Below are positions 50,042 to 60,939 of a stretch of DNA of 64,000 nt, one piece after another. Origin of the DNA: Ailanthus altissimus (Eukaryota > Streptophyta > Magnoliopsida > Sapindales > Simaroubaceae); the NCBI GenBank assembly GCA_946807835.1, contig OX327697.1, positions 19,912,001 to 19,976,000 of the forward strand, read 5' to 3'. How positions within the stretch are numbered: the first letter of the stretch is position 1; each line of letters begins with the position of its first letter. The translations under genes were made by a program, and so were the position numbers. The notes beneath the pieces are model-generated. The model saw nothing but the letters and a program-made list of their open reading frames with translations. It was not told the origin of the DNA and ran no database searches.

Positions 50042-51078
50042 TAGTACCAATCACAGTGGTATCTAATACCCATAGACTCCACGTGTTTTTCAAACACCTT
50101 TTGAGTTAAGGCTTTGGTAAGTGGGTCTGCTAGATTATTTACAAAATCTATTCTATAAATAATTACATCTCTTTTGGCCAAGATTTCTCTAATGATGTGG
50201 TATTTCTGCTCCACATGCTTAGAGTTCTGGTGTGCTCTTGGCTCTTTTACTTATACTATAGCCCCATTATTATCACAAAATAATGGGATATGATCTGATG
50301 AACTTGAAACTATTCCAAGCTCAGCAACAAACTTGCTAATCTAAACAGCTTCCTTTGTAGCTTCAGAAGCTGCAATATACTCTGCCTCTATGGTGTAGTC
50401 AGTTGTGGACCCATGCTTGGTGCTCTTTTAGCTCACTATGCCTCCATTACGAGTAAACATATATTCCAATGTAGACTTTCTATCATCTAGATCAGACTGA
50501 AAGTCTAAATCCGTGTATCTTCTCACTTGAATATCATTATCTTCATAAATGAGAAACTTATTCTTCGTACCCTTAAGGTATTTAAGGATGTGTTTGACTG
50601 CTATCCAATAGCTATCACCTAGATCAGATTAATACCGACTTGTAACACTTACAGCCATACTGATATTAGGTCTCGTGCATATTATAGTATACATCAAGCT
50701 TCCAACAGTTGATGCATATGGTATATTAGACATTCTAACTCTTTCATCTTCTGTCTGAGGAGACATTCTCCTAGAAAGATGAATACCATGTCTAAAAGGT
50801 ACATTTACTGTCTTACAATTAGTAAAACTGTACCTTTCTAAGACGCTATCAATGTACGATGACTGGGAGAGTCCGATTAACTTTCTAACTCTATCTTTAT
50901 AGAGCTTTATACCCAGTATATAGGGAGCCTCTCCCAAGTATTTCAAGGAGACATTCTTACTCAGATAACTTTTCATGGATTGCAATATACCGATGTCATT
51001 CCCAATAATCAGTATGTCATCGACATAGAGAACCAAGAAGATGATCATGCTTCCACTGACCGTTTTATACACACAAGT
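50042..51078 (-). pseudogene. copia 3 RNase H and C-terminal half of RT
   Basis: RT from the insertion point: CVYKTVSGSMIIFLVLYVDDILIIGND with the catalytic YVDD at about 51016-51027, then SLKYLGEAPYILGIKLYKDR and SYIDSVLERYSF down to YASTVGSLMYTIICTRPNISMAV (50629-51132 frame). RNase H follows in the same direction with stops: YTIEAEYIAASEATKEAV, PLFCDNNGAIV, HVEQKYHIIREI, NLADPLTKALTQKVFEKHVESMGIRY, ending just before the polypurine tract. At least three stops or shifts. Confidence 0.88.
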
Positions 51079-53544
51079 TGTAGTAACCAGTATCCACAAC
51101 AGGTAAGAATATGTATTTATATATATATACATATTTTATTTGTATGTGGGTGATACTTGATTTATATATTGTTATTAGTAGTGTCTGTATAGGTTAAGGA
51201 CATACTATTAGTATTGGGTTTATTTGCAAGACTTTAGATTTATTTTAGGGACCAAATTGTAATACTTTAAAAGTTTTGGGGGTGAATTCATAAATACTAA
51301 AAAATTAACCTCTTAGTATAAAAATATACTTTTGAACCCTAATTTATTCATTTTTGGGTCGAGCTATCCCTTTAAAGAGAGAGAAGAGAGAAATTGAGGG
51401 GAGAGAAAGAGAAGAAGAAGAAGAAAAAGAAGAGAAAATTGGAATTTTGGATTTTAAGAGGTATATCACAACTATTTCTCAATTTATTGGTGTTAATTAA
51501 GTTAATTCCTTTAAGTTTTGATTTGTAAAAATATGTATAATTGAGGATTTGATGTGTATTTTGTAAGATCTTGTGAGAATTGATGATGATCTATGTAGAT
51601 AGCTTGATAAATCATGATGAATTGTAGAATTTCTGTTTGATAGTCTCTTGATCCAGGAATTTTATAAATTGTTGTGATCTGATTCTGATTTTGATTTTTA
51701 GTATATGAAATTAGACATGTTTAGGATCATCTGAGACTTTGAATCGATTGAAAATTCCAGAAATTGAATTTTTTGTGAATTTACCAAAATGACCTTGAAA
51801 TTCTGGAAATTTCCTATGTGAACAGTATGATACAGTAGAAAATAATTTTTGGCCTGTTGAATGATCTTTAAAAATTATTATTTTGTGGAATATGATAATT
51901 TTATATGTCTAATATGGTATACTCAGAATTAAGAATTTAGATCAATGTGGTTAAATTGTTATAATTTTCTAAAGTGTATCAGCTCATTGAAGTATTTGAT
52001 TAACAGATTTTTAAAGTTATAGAATAAAATAGTTTTCAAATACTTTTGACAGTGATTTTGAAATGCAATATTTATCATGGATTGCATTAAGAGTAACTCT
52101 GTAGTAGTTTTATAATTTTTAAGTTAGTAAATGATTTTATAAAATTGGGAGATTGAATACTGTTCAGTAAATATCATGATCCTGTCAGGTTAGTAGTTTG
52201 GATTCGATGGTGTGTATGGAATGGATTGTGTAGAAATTTTGATATAATATTCATATATAAGAAGGATATATGAGTCAAGAATGATATATTCTGATTTTGG
52301 AGTAATTAGACATCATTTGATGTATTAAAAATTTTTGTTAAGTGTAAGTGGTCATAATGACAGGTTTTGAGAAACCAAGTAATTAGACTAATTCGATGTG
52401 ATAAGTGCAATATATGTAATTTTGTAAGCTATTTAAAGTGTTTTATATAAATGGTGAGGCTCATGAAAGGATTAATCTCCATTGACAGGTTAAGGAGAAT
52501 TAAGCCTTGTACCCGAAACTGCTAAGAGGTAAGTATACTAGACTTTTACTGAAATCACAATAAATATAGTAATTGTCTATGTATGATATTTTAAATGTGC
52601 TTAGAAATATGTTTATATTATGTCAAAGTATATTTGATATGAAATGTGAAAGAAATATGTTTATGAATGTGAGCATTGACATACATGTGTTTTTGAAAGT
52701 GAGCTTTCAAAATAAGATGTGTTTAACAAATAAAGCTTTTGAAGTGTAATATGTCCATGAGAAATATTTTGTATTTTAAGGGTACTTGAACTCACTGTTA
52801 ACTTAGTAGGCAGTTTATGTGATTTGTGGAGCCTTTATGTGCAGCCTTTTCTTTGGGATTAGTATATGTTATGTATTCCATATATAGGGAGGATCCTATT
52901 GGTACCTAAAGGAAGAGTGAATCATCACATTCGTGTGGTGGCATATTGGCTTACATGATATGTGATTTGATAAGATTTTGATTTTGATTGATCACAGCAT
53001 ATCATACATATGCATTGTGTACATATATGTATTTGTATTTGATATATGAAAAACTAGTATGCTTACTGAGTTTTATACTCATTATAGTTTATGGTGATTT
53101 CAGGTAAATAAAGTACATGTGTGCTTAGCGGATTTGGCAAGGCTTCTACTGTTCCTTGGATTCTCTAAGTTGCTAGGTTGCTGAGTGTTTCATTTAGGGA
53201 TACGTAGGATAAGATATTTGATTTGTCCCTATTGAATAAATACTTATGTATTATTTTATTGTGTGTGGTTGGATTTGGTTTAAGTTTCACCAAGTGTGGT
53301 TATAGGTTGATTTTAAGTAAGAATTTACAATAAATATATTCTGGGCTTCCAGTAATAAAGTTGTTACTAATGACGTAGTAGAGTGTTAATTTCTGAGACA
53401 ACTCTGCGTATTTCTAGTTTACTAATTGTCCCAGTTATAATTCAATTGTTAAAATTCTGAAAGAAATTGAAATGAATGTTTAAATATTATTGAATGAATG
53501 TAAGTGATGTCGTGTGTCGGATCTTTTGGGTCTGGGGCGTGACA
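51079..53544 (+). mobile_element. Solo Ty3/gypsy LTR, 2466 bp, inserted into copia 3 RT
   Basis: It starts TGTAGTAACCAG and ends GGGTCTGGGGCGTGACA, a common end of plant gypsy LTRs, just before the primer site in intact elements; this sets the plus orientation. The target duplication is CAAGT (51074-51078) and CAAGC (53545-53549), one mismatch. The RT frame joins exactly across it (KNKKEA then CVYKTVSGS). Inside are a TATA-like run near 51115, a purine-rich GAAGAAGAAGAAG leader (51390-51435), and no coding frame, so recombination removed the internal part. Confidence 0.9.
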
Positions 53545-54044
53545 CAAGCTTCTTTCTTATTTTTGATGAAACCAGACTGTCTGATTACCTCATCAAAATG
53601 ATGATCCCATCTTCAAGAGGCTTGTTTAAGTCTATAAATGGACTTCTTTAGCCTGCACATGAGACCAGAAGTCTAGCTGGATGTAAAACCTTCAGCCTGT
53701 TCCATGAATATCTTTTCCTCGAGGTATCCATTTAGGAACACCGTCTTTACATCTATCTACCAAATCTTAAAGTCATAGTATGTAGCAATAGTAAGTGCCA
53801 ACAAAATCCTAATTGACTTTAACATCATAACCGGTGCAAAGGTCTCCTCATAGTCGATCCCAGATAGTTGAGAATAACCTTTTGCCACAAGTAGGGCCTT
53901 AAAAGTCTCTACCTTTTCATCAAGCCCTCACTTTTGTTTGTAAATCAATTTACAACCGATAAGAACAATTCCATCAAGAAATGGAACCAAGTCCTAGATT
54001 TGATTTTGATGTATAGAGTCAATTTTGGATTTCATGGCTTCTGG
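53545..54044 (-). pseudogene. copia 3 N-terminal part of RT
   Basis: Minus-strand frames give VAKGYSQLSGIDYEETFAPVM, LKSIRILLALTIATYYDF, IDVKTVFLNGYLEEKIFMEQAEGF, and RLKKSIYRLKQAS, all standard RT blocks (the ETFAPV and VKTAFLNG motifs). They are followed by HFDEVIRQSGFIKNKKEA, where the gypsy LTR entered. Contains several stops, for example a TAG where the Trp/Gln of the -QMDVKTAFLNG block stands. Confidence 0.88.
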
Positions 54045-55259
54045 TCATTTACCCGAGTCGATGTCTAACATTACCTCCCTGTAAGTTAAAAAATCATTTC
54101 CTTCTAGCAAGAAAACCCCAAGTGCACCTTCAGGCATCTGACCATACTTAAAAGGTGACTTGGACATCCTTTCAGACCTACGTGGAGGATGTGTTAAATG
54201 TACACTACTCCCTTGAACTTGAGTATCCATCTGTAGCTCGTCAGGTTCCTGATTGACTTCATCAAGTACAATCTTTCTACAATCCCCACGATCCTCTAGA
54301 AACTGTTTCTCAAGAAAAGTGGCATTCTGAGCAACGAACATGTTTCGTTCCTCTGGATCATAGAATTGGTATCCCATTGAATTCTTGAGATATTCTATGA
54401 ACCTATACTTGTACCACCTAGGTGCAAGTTTGTTATGTTGCGTAACTTTTACATAAGCAAGATAACCCCAAATTTTAAGATACTTAAGACTCGATTTCCT
54501 ACCCTTCATCATCTCATGTGGAGTAGTAGGAACAGCTTTAGATGGAACCTTGTTCAAAATGTGAGTAGCAGTTTCTAAAGCATGACCCCACAAGTTTTTT
54601 AGAAGATCAGTAAAGCTCATAATCGATCGGACCATATCCAATAAAGTCCGATTCCTCCTCTCCGAAACACCATTGTGTTGCGAAGTACCTAGAGGACTAT
54701 ATTGAGCAAAAATCTCATTCTCCTTTAAATAATCCAAAAAATCATTGCCCATGTACTCACTGCCTCGATCTGATCGAAGGCACTTAATGTACATGCCAGT
54801 TTGTTTCTCTACTTCATGTCAGAATTTTTTGAACTTTTCAAAGGTTTCTGACTTGTGTTTCAAAAGAAACACGTAACCATATCGTGACCAATCATCGATA
54901 AAGGTTACAAAGTATTGAAACCCACCCATTGCAGTGTGATTCATTGGACCACATACATCACTATGTATCAGTTCTAATAAACCAGTGGCACGGTGTCTAA
55001 CACCGGTAAATGGAGATTTGATCATTTTCTTTTGAGTACAAGATTCATAAACTGGATAAGGTTCCATGGTTAAATCAGGTATCTGACCATCCTTAACCAG
55101 ATGGGATAGGCATATCGCACATATATGGCTTAACTTTATATGCCACATTTCGGTTTCATTTAAAGTTTTTAATTTTACACATTTGTTACTAAAACTAGCT
55201 TGAACATTCATGACATTTCTTACTGTATCCAATACATAATACCATGGACTAACTGACAC
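54045..55259 (-). pseudogene. copia 3 integrase
   Basis: Two open stretches in the same frame, 55259-54819 and 54794-54045, are separated by a single TGA (54819-54821) and eight codons. Seen: the zinc-binding remnant (LWHIKLSHI, then ESCTQKKM), and the catalytic core LLELIHSDVCGPM (first Asp), YIKCLRSDRGSEY (second Asp) and SQHNGVSERRNRTLLDMVRSIM (Glu), so the D,D35E triad is intact. Then WGHALETATHILNKVPSK, PHEMMKGRKSSLKYLKIWG, and the GKR-type tail ending PPRRSERMSKSPFKYG. One of the two Cys of the HHCC motif is disturbed. It is the best-preserved part of the element. Confidence 0.92.
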
Positions 55260-55640
55260 TCAGTTAACAAAATATCATGCATATCATATCAATACAAAAA
55301 ATAATTTCGTATATTTATATGATATCCTTCACTGGCGAGTATAAGAAATGATACAATCTGTCTGATGATATTGGATATATAATAACAATTATACAAAATA
55401 ACTGTTCTATTACAAGGAAGAAGCAAATCAAAATGCCTAACAGCTTGGACTTGCAGAAACTCTTCATTTCCCGCTCTGAGCATTACTTCTCCAGACTGTA
55501 GCATCTTAATTTCCCTCAGTCTCTATAACACATTGCAGATGTGAGAAGAGCATGCGGTATCTAATACCCAGCCAGTACAAGTATCAAGTGCTAAAGAAAT
55601 GTCAATAATAGTCAAGCACATACCTGAAAGAGTCTTCTTC
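55260..55640 (-). pseudogene. copia 3 protease
   Basis: GWVLDTACSSHICNVL at about 55525-55580 corresponds to the protease active-site block LDTGCGSHIC, but the catalytic D-T-G reads D-T-A. A stop follows. The next frame (55289-55504) has VMLRAGNEEFLQVQAVRHFDLLLP and LYNCYYISNIIRQIVSFLIL, the usual C-terminal half of protease. It would cleave the polyprotein in the virus-like particle. Not functional. Confidence 0.82.
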
Positions 55641-56470
55641 ATAGTGGCAAGGTACCTCGAGCAGTTGGGCTTCCAGTGCCCGTCCTCTTCGCAAAAGAAA
55701 CACTTTCTTTTTGCTTTCTTTTTCTGAGGCTTGGGTATCTACTGCCTCTGAGAACCCATCCGGGGTGGCTTCTTCTGTTGCTTCTTCTTTCCTTTGGACT
55801 TCCCAAAAGCCTTTGGGGTAGAAGATAAGACACCTTAGACCAAGCCTCTTTTACGCATGTCCTCCTCTGCTGTCTTTGACAAATTATGAAGCTCAGCATA
55901 TGTTGGGGTCAATCCTTGCATATTGAAGTTCATAAAAACTATGCAAATGACCCTGGCAGCGATTAGAGAATCAAACTATTCCCCAAGTTATTATTCAGAG
56001 AAATGTCTATAGCCTCCAATTTCTCGATGTATCCAATCATCTTAAGTACATAGGGACTAACAGGACTGCCCTCGCTCAGTCTAGCATAAAAGAGTGCCTT
56101 GGCGACTCTATAGATCTCGACCTGAGGTTGATCACCAAAGAGCTCCTTCAAGTGCAACATTATACTGCTAGCACTATCCATACGGACATGCTCCCGCTGC
56201 AACTGTGTAGATATCGAGGCAAAGATGTACGATTTAACTTTTAAATAGTAATCCAATCATTTCTAATATGTCTCATTTTCTTTAGGGGAGGCATCATCAG
56301 AAATACCTCGGGGCATTTTTTAATCTATAACATATTCGAGCCTCTCAGAATTCAGAACAATTTTGAGATTCATTAGCCAGTTTGAATAATTCTCGGTGCC
56401 TTTAAGCTGGTGTACATTTTGTATACGCACCAAGGGATTGTGGAGGCCATCAGATCAAATCTTGCATAAA
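55641..56470 (-). pseudogene. copia 3 gag with intact zinc knuckle
   Basis: Gag begins in broken frame near 56440 (VHQLKGTENYSNWLMNLKIVLNSE). It continues in 56256-55963 (DYYLKVKSYIFASISTQLQREH, then MLHLKELFGDQ, YIEKLEAIDISLNN) and in another frame to a basic KKKKAKRK stretch. The zinc knuckle CFFCEEDGHWKPNC at 55702-55661 has all four ligands (C-x2-C-x4-H-x4-C). Several stops and at least two frameshifts. Confidence 0.85.
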
Positions 56471-56678
56471 CAAAACAAATAAGAGATGTCAGCGAAATTT
56501 GTTAAATCGCTAATATTATGTTTTAAATTATGAGTATAACAATTATATATTTTTTAATTTAAAACGTCCTCCCACTGCTTTACATAATCTCGATAATCTC
56601 TCAAATGAGAAAATGATAGTTTAAACTCTTTTAAACTATAGAGCGGGAAGTAGACCCCATTAAAATTTACTCTAACCT

Positions 56679-56968
56679 CACGCTGTAGCAATATTGGCTT
56701 TTGTAAACCCAACAGGTAGACAACATTTGTCAATTGCATCTCATGCAACCCTTACTTTTTGATCCTGAATACACCTTATCATCACGCTGTAGCAATATTG
56801 GATAAGTGTATTCCAAATTAACTTGTCAATTATCAAATATATGTTACTGATACTACCCTCACGCTGTAGCAATATTAGGTAATACGTTCGCATATATTTG
56901 CCTCATCACATGTTTAACTGGTATAGTCCAAGCCCAACCGACCAAGTCCCTCACGCTGTAGTAATATT
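56679..56968. repeat. Four copies of a 17-bp motif in the copia 3 leader
   Basis: CACGCTGTAGCAATATT occurs at 56679-56695, 56783-56799, 56860-56876 and 56952-56968 (the last with one C-to-T change). Spacings are 104, 77 and 92 bp and the sequence between copies is unrelated, so this is not a simple tandem array. Confidence 0.92.
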
Positions 56969-57354
56969 AAAAAAATGCCTACATGGCTCGTATAACACCG
57001 TATTGACAAGACGGATCAAAATATAATTTTATCTAATAATGTAATATACTTTAATCTGATTAAGAGATATTTTTCTAATTTAATAGATCCCTATCTCATT
57101 ACAAGGTAATTCTCAATTAATAAATATTTCTATATCATCACAATTAACCCCCACCAGAAGGGTTCCCATTGTGACTCTTAATACAAAAACAATTGATCTG
57201 GTTTATAATGCAGATCAATAACTCTTATCACTGTATTTCATAAATCCTACACATGCAAAATTAATTTTGAAATACTATTCAAAAATACTGTAGTACGTGA
57301 ACAGTAAAACATATTGTTCATTAGCTACTATTCAAGTGAATAGTTCCTGCACCG

Positions 57355-57545
57355 TCTACCAGCGCTGCAGCGCTAGAATGTCGAAGCCCCAACGCCGCGA
57401 CGCTGACCCATCAGTGCTGGGGCACAATTTCCAAAACTTTCAATGCCCCAGCGCTGGCTAACTAGTGCTCCAGTGCTGGGGCGCCATGTCCTCAGCGTTG
57501 TGGCGCTAAGATGTCAAACCCCCTAGCGCTACAGCGCCAGCACCC
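57355..57545. repeat. GC-rich island of AGCGCTG-type repeats in the copia 3 leader
   Basis: About 190 bp contain many short copies of AGCGCTG, CCCCAGCGCTGG, GCTGGGGC and TAGCGCTACAGCGCC in both orientations, in otherwise AT-rich DNA. No frame. Confidence 0.8.
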
Positions 57546-57648
57546 AGTGTACCCTTTTTGGCATACTCGTTTCAACACTTGAAATGCGTCATTTACACTA
57601 GGTCTTTTTGTTCCATTCACTTAAACAACACCTAAATTTGACAAGATC

Positions 57649-57661
57649 GGCTCTGATACCA
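57649..57661 (-). other. tRNA-Met primer binding site of copia 3
   Basis: The minus strand reads TGGTATCAGAGCC, exactly the plant initiator-Met site, five bases from the 5' LTR end. Confidence 0.95.
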
Positions 57662-57666
57662 AATTT

Positions 57667-59608
57667 TGCTAGGGATTATTTATGTACAGGTATCTGCATG
57701 TACAAGTGTGTTTATTGCAAAAATAGGTATCTAATACATATTTAGCGCAACAAAATTTAAAAAACACACAATAAACACATAATCATATATTAATCAAATT
57801 AATATATAAATAGTAAAATCGAGGAATTACCAATACGTGTAACATTTTATATATTTTCCTTCAGAGTTCGCCTAGAGTTTTACTTGTTGTCAGTTTTAAT
57901 TATCAATTTGGTGAATTTAATAAGCTAGAACAGCAACTTTTTAATCCAATGTGGGATTAACTTTTAACCCCTTTGATGGCGGGTTCTTGAATCTTGCTCT
58001 CTGTATCTCACGGATAAAAAAAATAAAATGGAAGCAACAATTGCTTCTAAAAGAAAAGAGCAAAGAAAGGAAAATAACAAAGTAAAAATATAACTCTTAT
58101 TTTTTTTCCTTTTCTTTTCAATTGTTTTGCTTCCATTTTCGTTTCAATTTTCAGACACATATATCTCTTTTGTAATAAAATAATAATATTACAATATAAT
58201 ATTAATATAATTAGCCATGATTGGCAAAATTAATAATAAACAATAAATATAATAATATTTTTTATACATAGTCATGCATTATATATATTATATTATTAAT
58301 AATAAAATATTATATTATAAATATAATGATTATTTAATAATTAAATAATTATAGTGTGAAATGAATATTTTGTAACTCATAAATAGTTATTAAATATACC
58401 TTTTAGTGGGTCTCATCAAATTTCACACCTGAGTAAACTCAATCAAAGGTTCACAATGCGCCACATCTCATGTTACAATTAGTGAATAACAATTATTAAC
58501 TAATTGTTGTATTTAACACTTAAATATAGACATGTACGCATTTCCATGCACTGGATTAAACAATTTAATCCAGTACTCTCTCCCAGTGCACAACGAGTAC
58601 ACTCCATATCGTGGGATTCTCTAGGTCTACGGTCGATTCGTCAAATGAAACTATTTCATAAGTTTGTGAGCAATGTCCCACGCATACGTCACGAATATTA
58701 CAAATCAGTGCGTTAAACCATACAAGTTGATGCTATAACACATACGTATAGTCCTTCCATCATATATATCTTGGATATGCGAGGATATAGATCAACATCG
58801 TCAAATTTTCATGTGCTCATTCATAAACTTATCTCCAGAATGATATCTCATTCGACAATATAAGCAAACTCTTTGCCATATTATTTAACTCTATGGAAAC
58901 ACCTTTCTAGGTTAATTGCTTACGACCATAAAATTTTCTTGAGATACTATCTTGGAGCATCTAGATATATCACTCCTTATGAGAGCTGATGGATCCTATA
59001 TCTGCACCCACCAAATTTCATGAGCATCTGGTCATACCCAACGACACCCAGCGGTCAGACCATGAAAGGTCTCTGACATGCGTGAAACCAAAGCATAGAA
59101 TGTCTATTAGGGTCCTTATGAGTCTGTTCAGTATTCAGTCCTAATTGAATACCTATATGCCCATACAATTTTTAAGATCCTGATCAGCTAAGAACGACCA
59201 ACTATACCTTACAGATATAAACATACACTGATCTATGTGAATTAATAAGATCTACTAACAGACTTGCGTTAGTAGAAATTGATCAGGAACAATATATTTG
59301 AGAATATGCTTGCATAATGATACATCCTAGCAACCCATTGCAACTCTTGTAACTATATCATTATAAGTATATTTTGAAGTCTTTGTCCCGTTACAGACAA
59401 TGTTCCAACTCTTGAAATATTTGCTAACTTTAGCACCAGTCTAAACTTCTTTAGACCGTATCTAAATTTCTTTAGATAGTACAGAGTCTGTAACGTAACA
59501 AGTATCAAATTATATTATTAAAAGATAATTAGTGATATAACAATATACTCTGTATAGATATTAAATATTCATACAAAATTGGAATGATACGTAGGCACAA
59601 CCTTAACA
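57667..59608 (-). repeat. 5' LTR of copia 3 (right in the window), 1942 bp
   Basis: Plus-strand ends TGCTAGGGATTATT and GGCACAACCTTAACA. It is collinear with the 3' LTR except for a large extra block at about 57850-58090 and a missing block near 59097. The extra block is present in solo copy C (the TGGGATTAACTTTTAACCC and GGAAGCAA-AATTGCTTC phrases), so it is ancestral and was lost from the 3' LTR. Confidence 0.9.
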
Positions 59609-59724
59609 TATTCGTCATCATCAGCAGCCGTTGCTGTCGCCGCTTGAGAGAGATCAATTTTTGAGAGTTTAAGAGAGATAAAGATGAGTGGTTTGAGAGA
59701 ATAAGAGATAAATGAATAGGTTAT
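59609..59724 (-). other. MULE-2 interior between copia 3 and the right arm, possible leader of the DUF1985-like gene
   Basis: Read on the minus strand this short piece is pyrimidine-rich (TTATCTCTTATTCTCTCAAACC) and then GC-richer (GCGGCGACAGCAACGGCTGCTG). Its position, just inside the arm and upstream of the minus-strand DUF1985-like remnant, suits a leader or first exon. No start was fixed. Confidence 0.3.
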
Positions 59725-60828
59725 TATGGTCCAAAATGAATGGGTTTGGCCAAAAAAATTTGTAATTTGAATTAAAGACTAAAAACGTTAAGGCCCTTAT
59801 AAAATTATATTATTTTCGAAAATTTTCCTTTAAAGTTTAAGATTTAGACATTTAGGATTTAGAGATCAGAATTTAGGGTTTGAATATTTAAGGTTTAGGA
59901 GTTAGAGGTTTATGAGTATAGAGTTTATACCCTAAACCCTGAACCCTAAACACTAAACTTTAAATCTTAAATCTTAAATGTCTAAACTCTAAATGTTAAA
60001 TATTAAATATTAAACCCTAAATATCTATTTTAAACTTTAAATGTTTAATTTTTTATTTTAAATTAATTTAATTAATTATTTCAAAAAATTAATTTTTTAT
60101 TTTTTAAAATTAATTCAATTAATTATTTAAAACTAATTTATTTTTTATAATGCACTATCACTGAAACTTTCAAAGCATACAATGATCAAAATATACACCA
60201 AGATAATATTAGCAGGACTTTAAAAAAAAATAACACCAAATAATTATTAATTTAATATAATTATAATAAAAATAAAAATAATATAAAATATTAAATAATA
60301 TATACAATACAACAAAAAAAAATAAACAAAATAAGCTTTAATAAATTAATGACTAAAAATTAAAAAATTAAATAATTTTTTTAAAATGCCAACGAAGCAT
60401 TGAAGCGAGCGCTTTACATTTTTTTTAAAGTAATTTTTTAAATTAAATAATTTTTATAATTTATAATTTTTTTAAATTCGATAATTTAAAAATAAAATAT
60501 TAAACAATTTAAAATATAAAGCGCACCTTAACTGCGCTTTATATGGGCAAAGCATGCACTTTGCCTTCTTTTTATTTTTTATTTTTTAAATTTTATAATA
60601 AATTCTTTTTAAAAAATATAATATTTAAATAATTAATTTTAATTTTCATAAAATTAAATTTATTGATTGAATTAATTAAAATAAATTAATTTTTTTTGTG
60701 AATTATACAAATAAGGGTAAGAAAAACAAAATTCATATGTTTGATCATGAATGTATATAAATTTTGACTGTCATCAAATAAAAAATATTTATTAAAAAAA
60801 TGATCAACTTAGAGAATTTTTTATATTA
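59725..60828 (-). repeat. Right terminal inverted repeat of MULE-2
   Basis: Inverted partner of 41631-42690 (matching blocks listed there). Its inner end AAAATGAATGGGTTTGGC is at 59732-59751. It contains telomere-like CCCTAAA runs (59929-59960) and the island TAAAGCGCACC-TAACTGCGCTTTA, itself nearly palindromic (60519-60543). Confidence 0.85.
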
Positions 60829-60939
60829 GTACTACTGGATTTAGAAGTGCTATATATTTACTTAACTGCAGGTTTTATAAATATATGAAAATCTCCGTGT
60901 TTTTATGGCAGATTTTACCAAAACTTTTTTGCAAGTTAT

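Larger units (their letters stand above)
48232..59608 (-). mobile_element. Full-structure but dead Ty1/copia retrotransposon (copia 3), minus strand, inserted in MULE-2
   Basis: On the minus strand the order is 5' LTR (59608-57667), primer site (57661-57649), repeat-bearing leader, gag, zinc knuckle, protease, integrase, RT, RNase H, polypurine tract, and 3' LTR (50026-48232). This is the copia domain order. RT is split by a solo gypsy LTR. Its LTRs define the family of the solo copies at 22.0, 24.3, 31.4 and 63.4 kb. No matching 5-bp target duplication is seen (CATCC left, TATTC right), and the two LTRs differ by large indels. Confidence 0.93.
41631..60828. mobile_element. Large Mutator-like element (MULE-2, Kaonashi-like) with about 1.1-kb terminal inverted repeats, enlarged by nested insertions
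   Basis: Its two ends, 41631-42690 and 59725-60828, are inverted copies of each other. Inside lie a MULE transposase pseudogene on the plus strand (43130-45370), a DUF1985-like remnant on the minus strand (about 46780-47480), and a copia element of 11.4 kb with a further solo LTR in it. Without the copia insertion the element would be about 7.8 kb. A 10-bp direct repeat ATTTAGAAGT occurs at 41569-41578 and 60839-60848. It could be the MULE target duplication, but its left copy is about 50 bp outside the recognisable arm. MULEs move by cut-and-paste with an RNase H-fold transposase. Confidence 0.8.

Noticed and set aside
58504..58716. Open frame of 70 codons in the copia 5' LTR
   Set aside because: LTR sequence; not open in the other LTR copies.
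41569..60848. 10-bp direct repeat ATTTAGAAGT as the MULE-2 target duplication
   Set aside because: Not rejected outright but not accepted: the left copy is about 50 bp outside the recognisable arm, and a 10-bp match can occur by chance in such AT-rich DNA.
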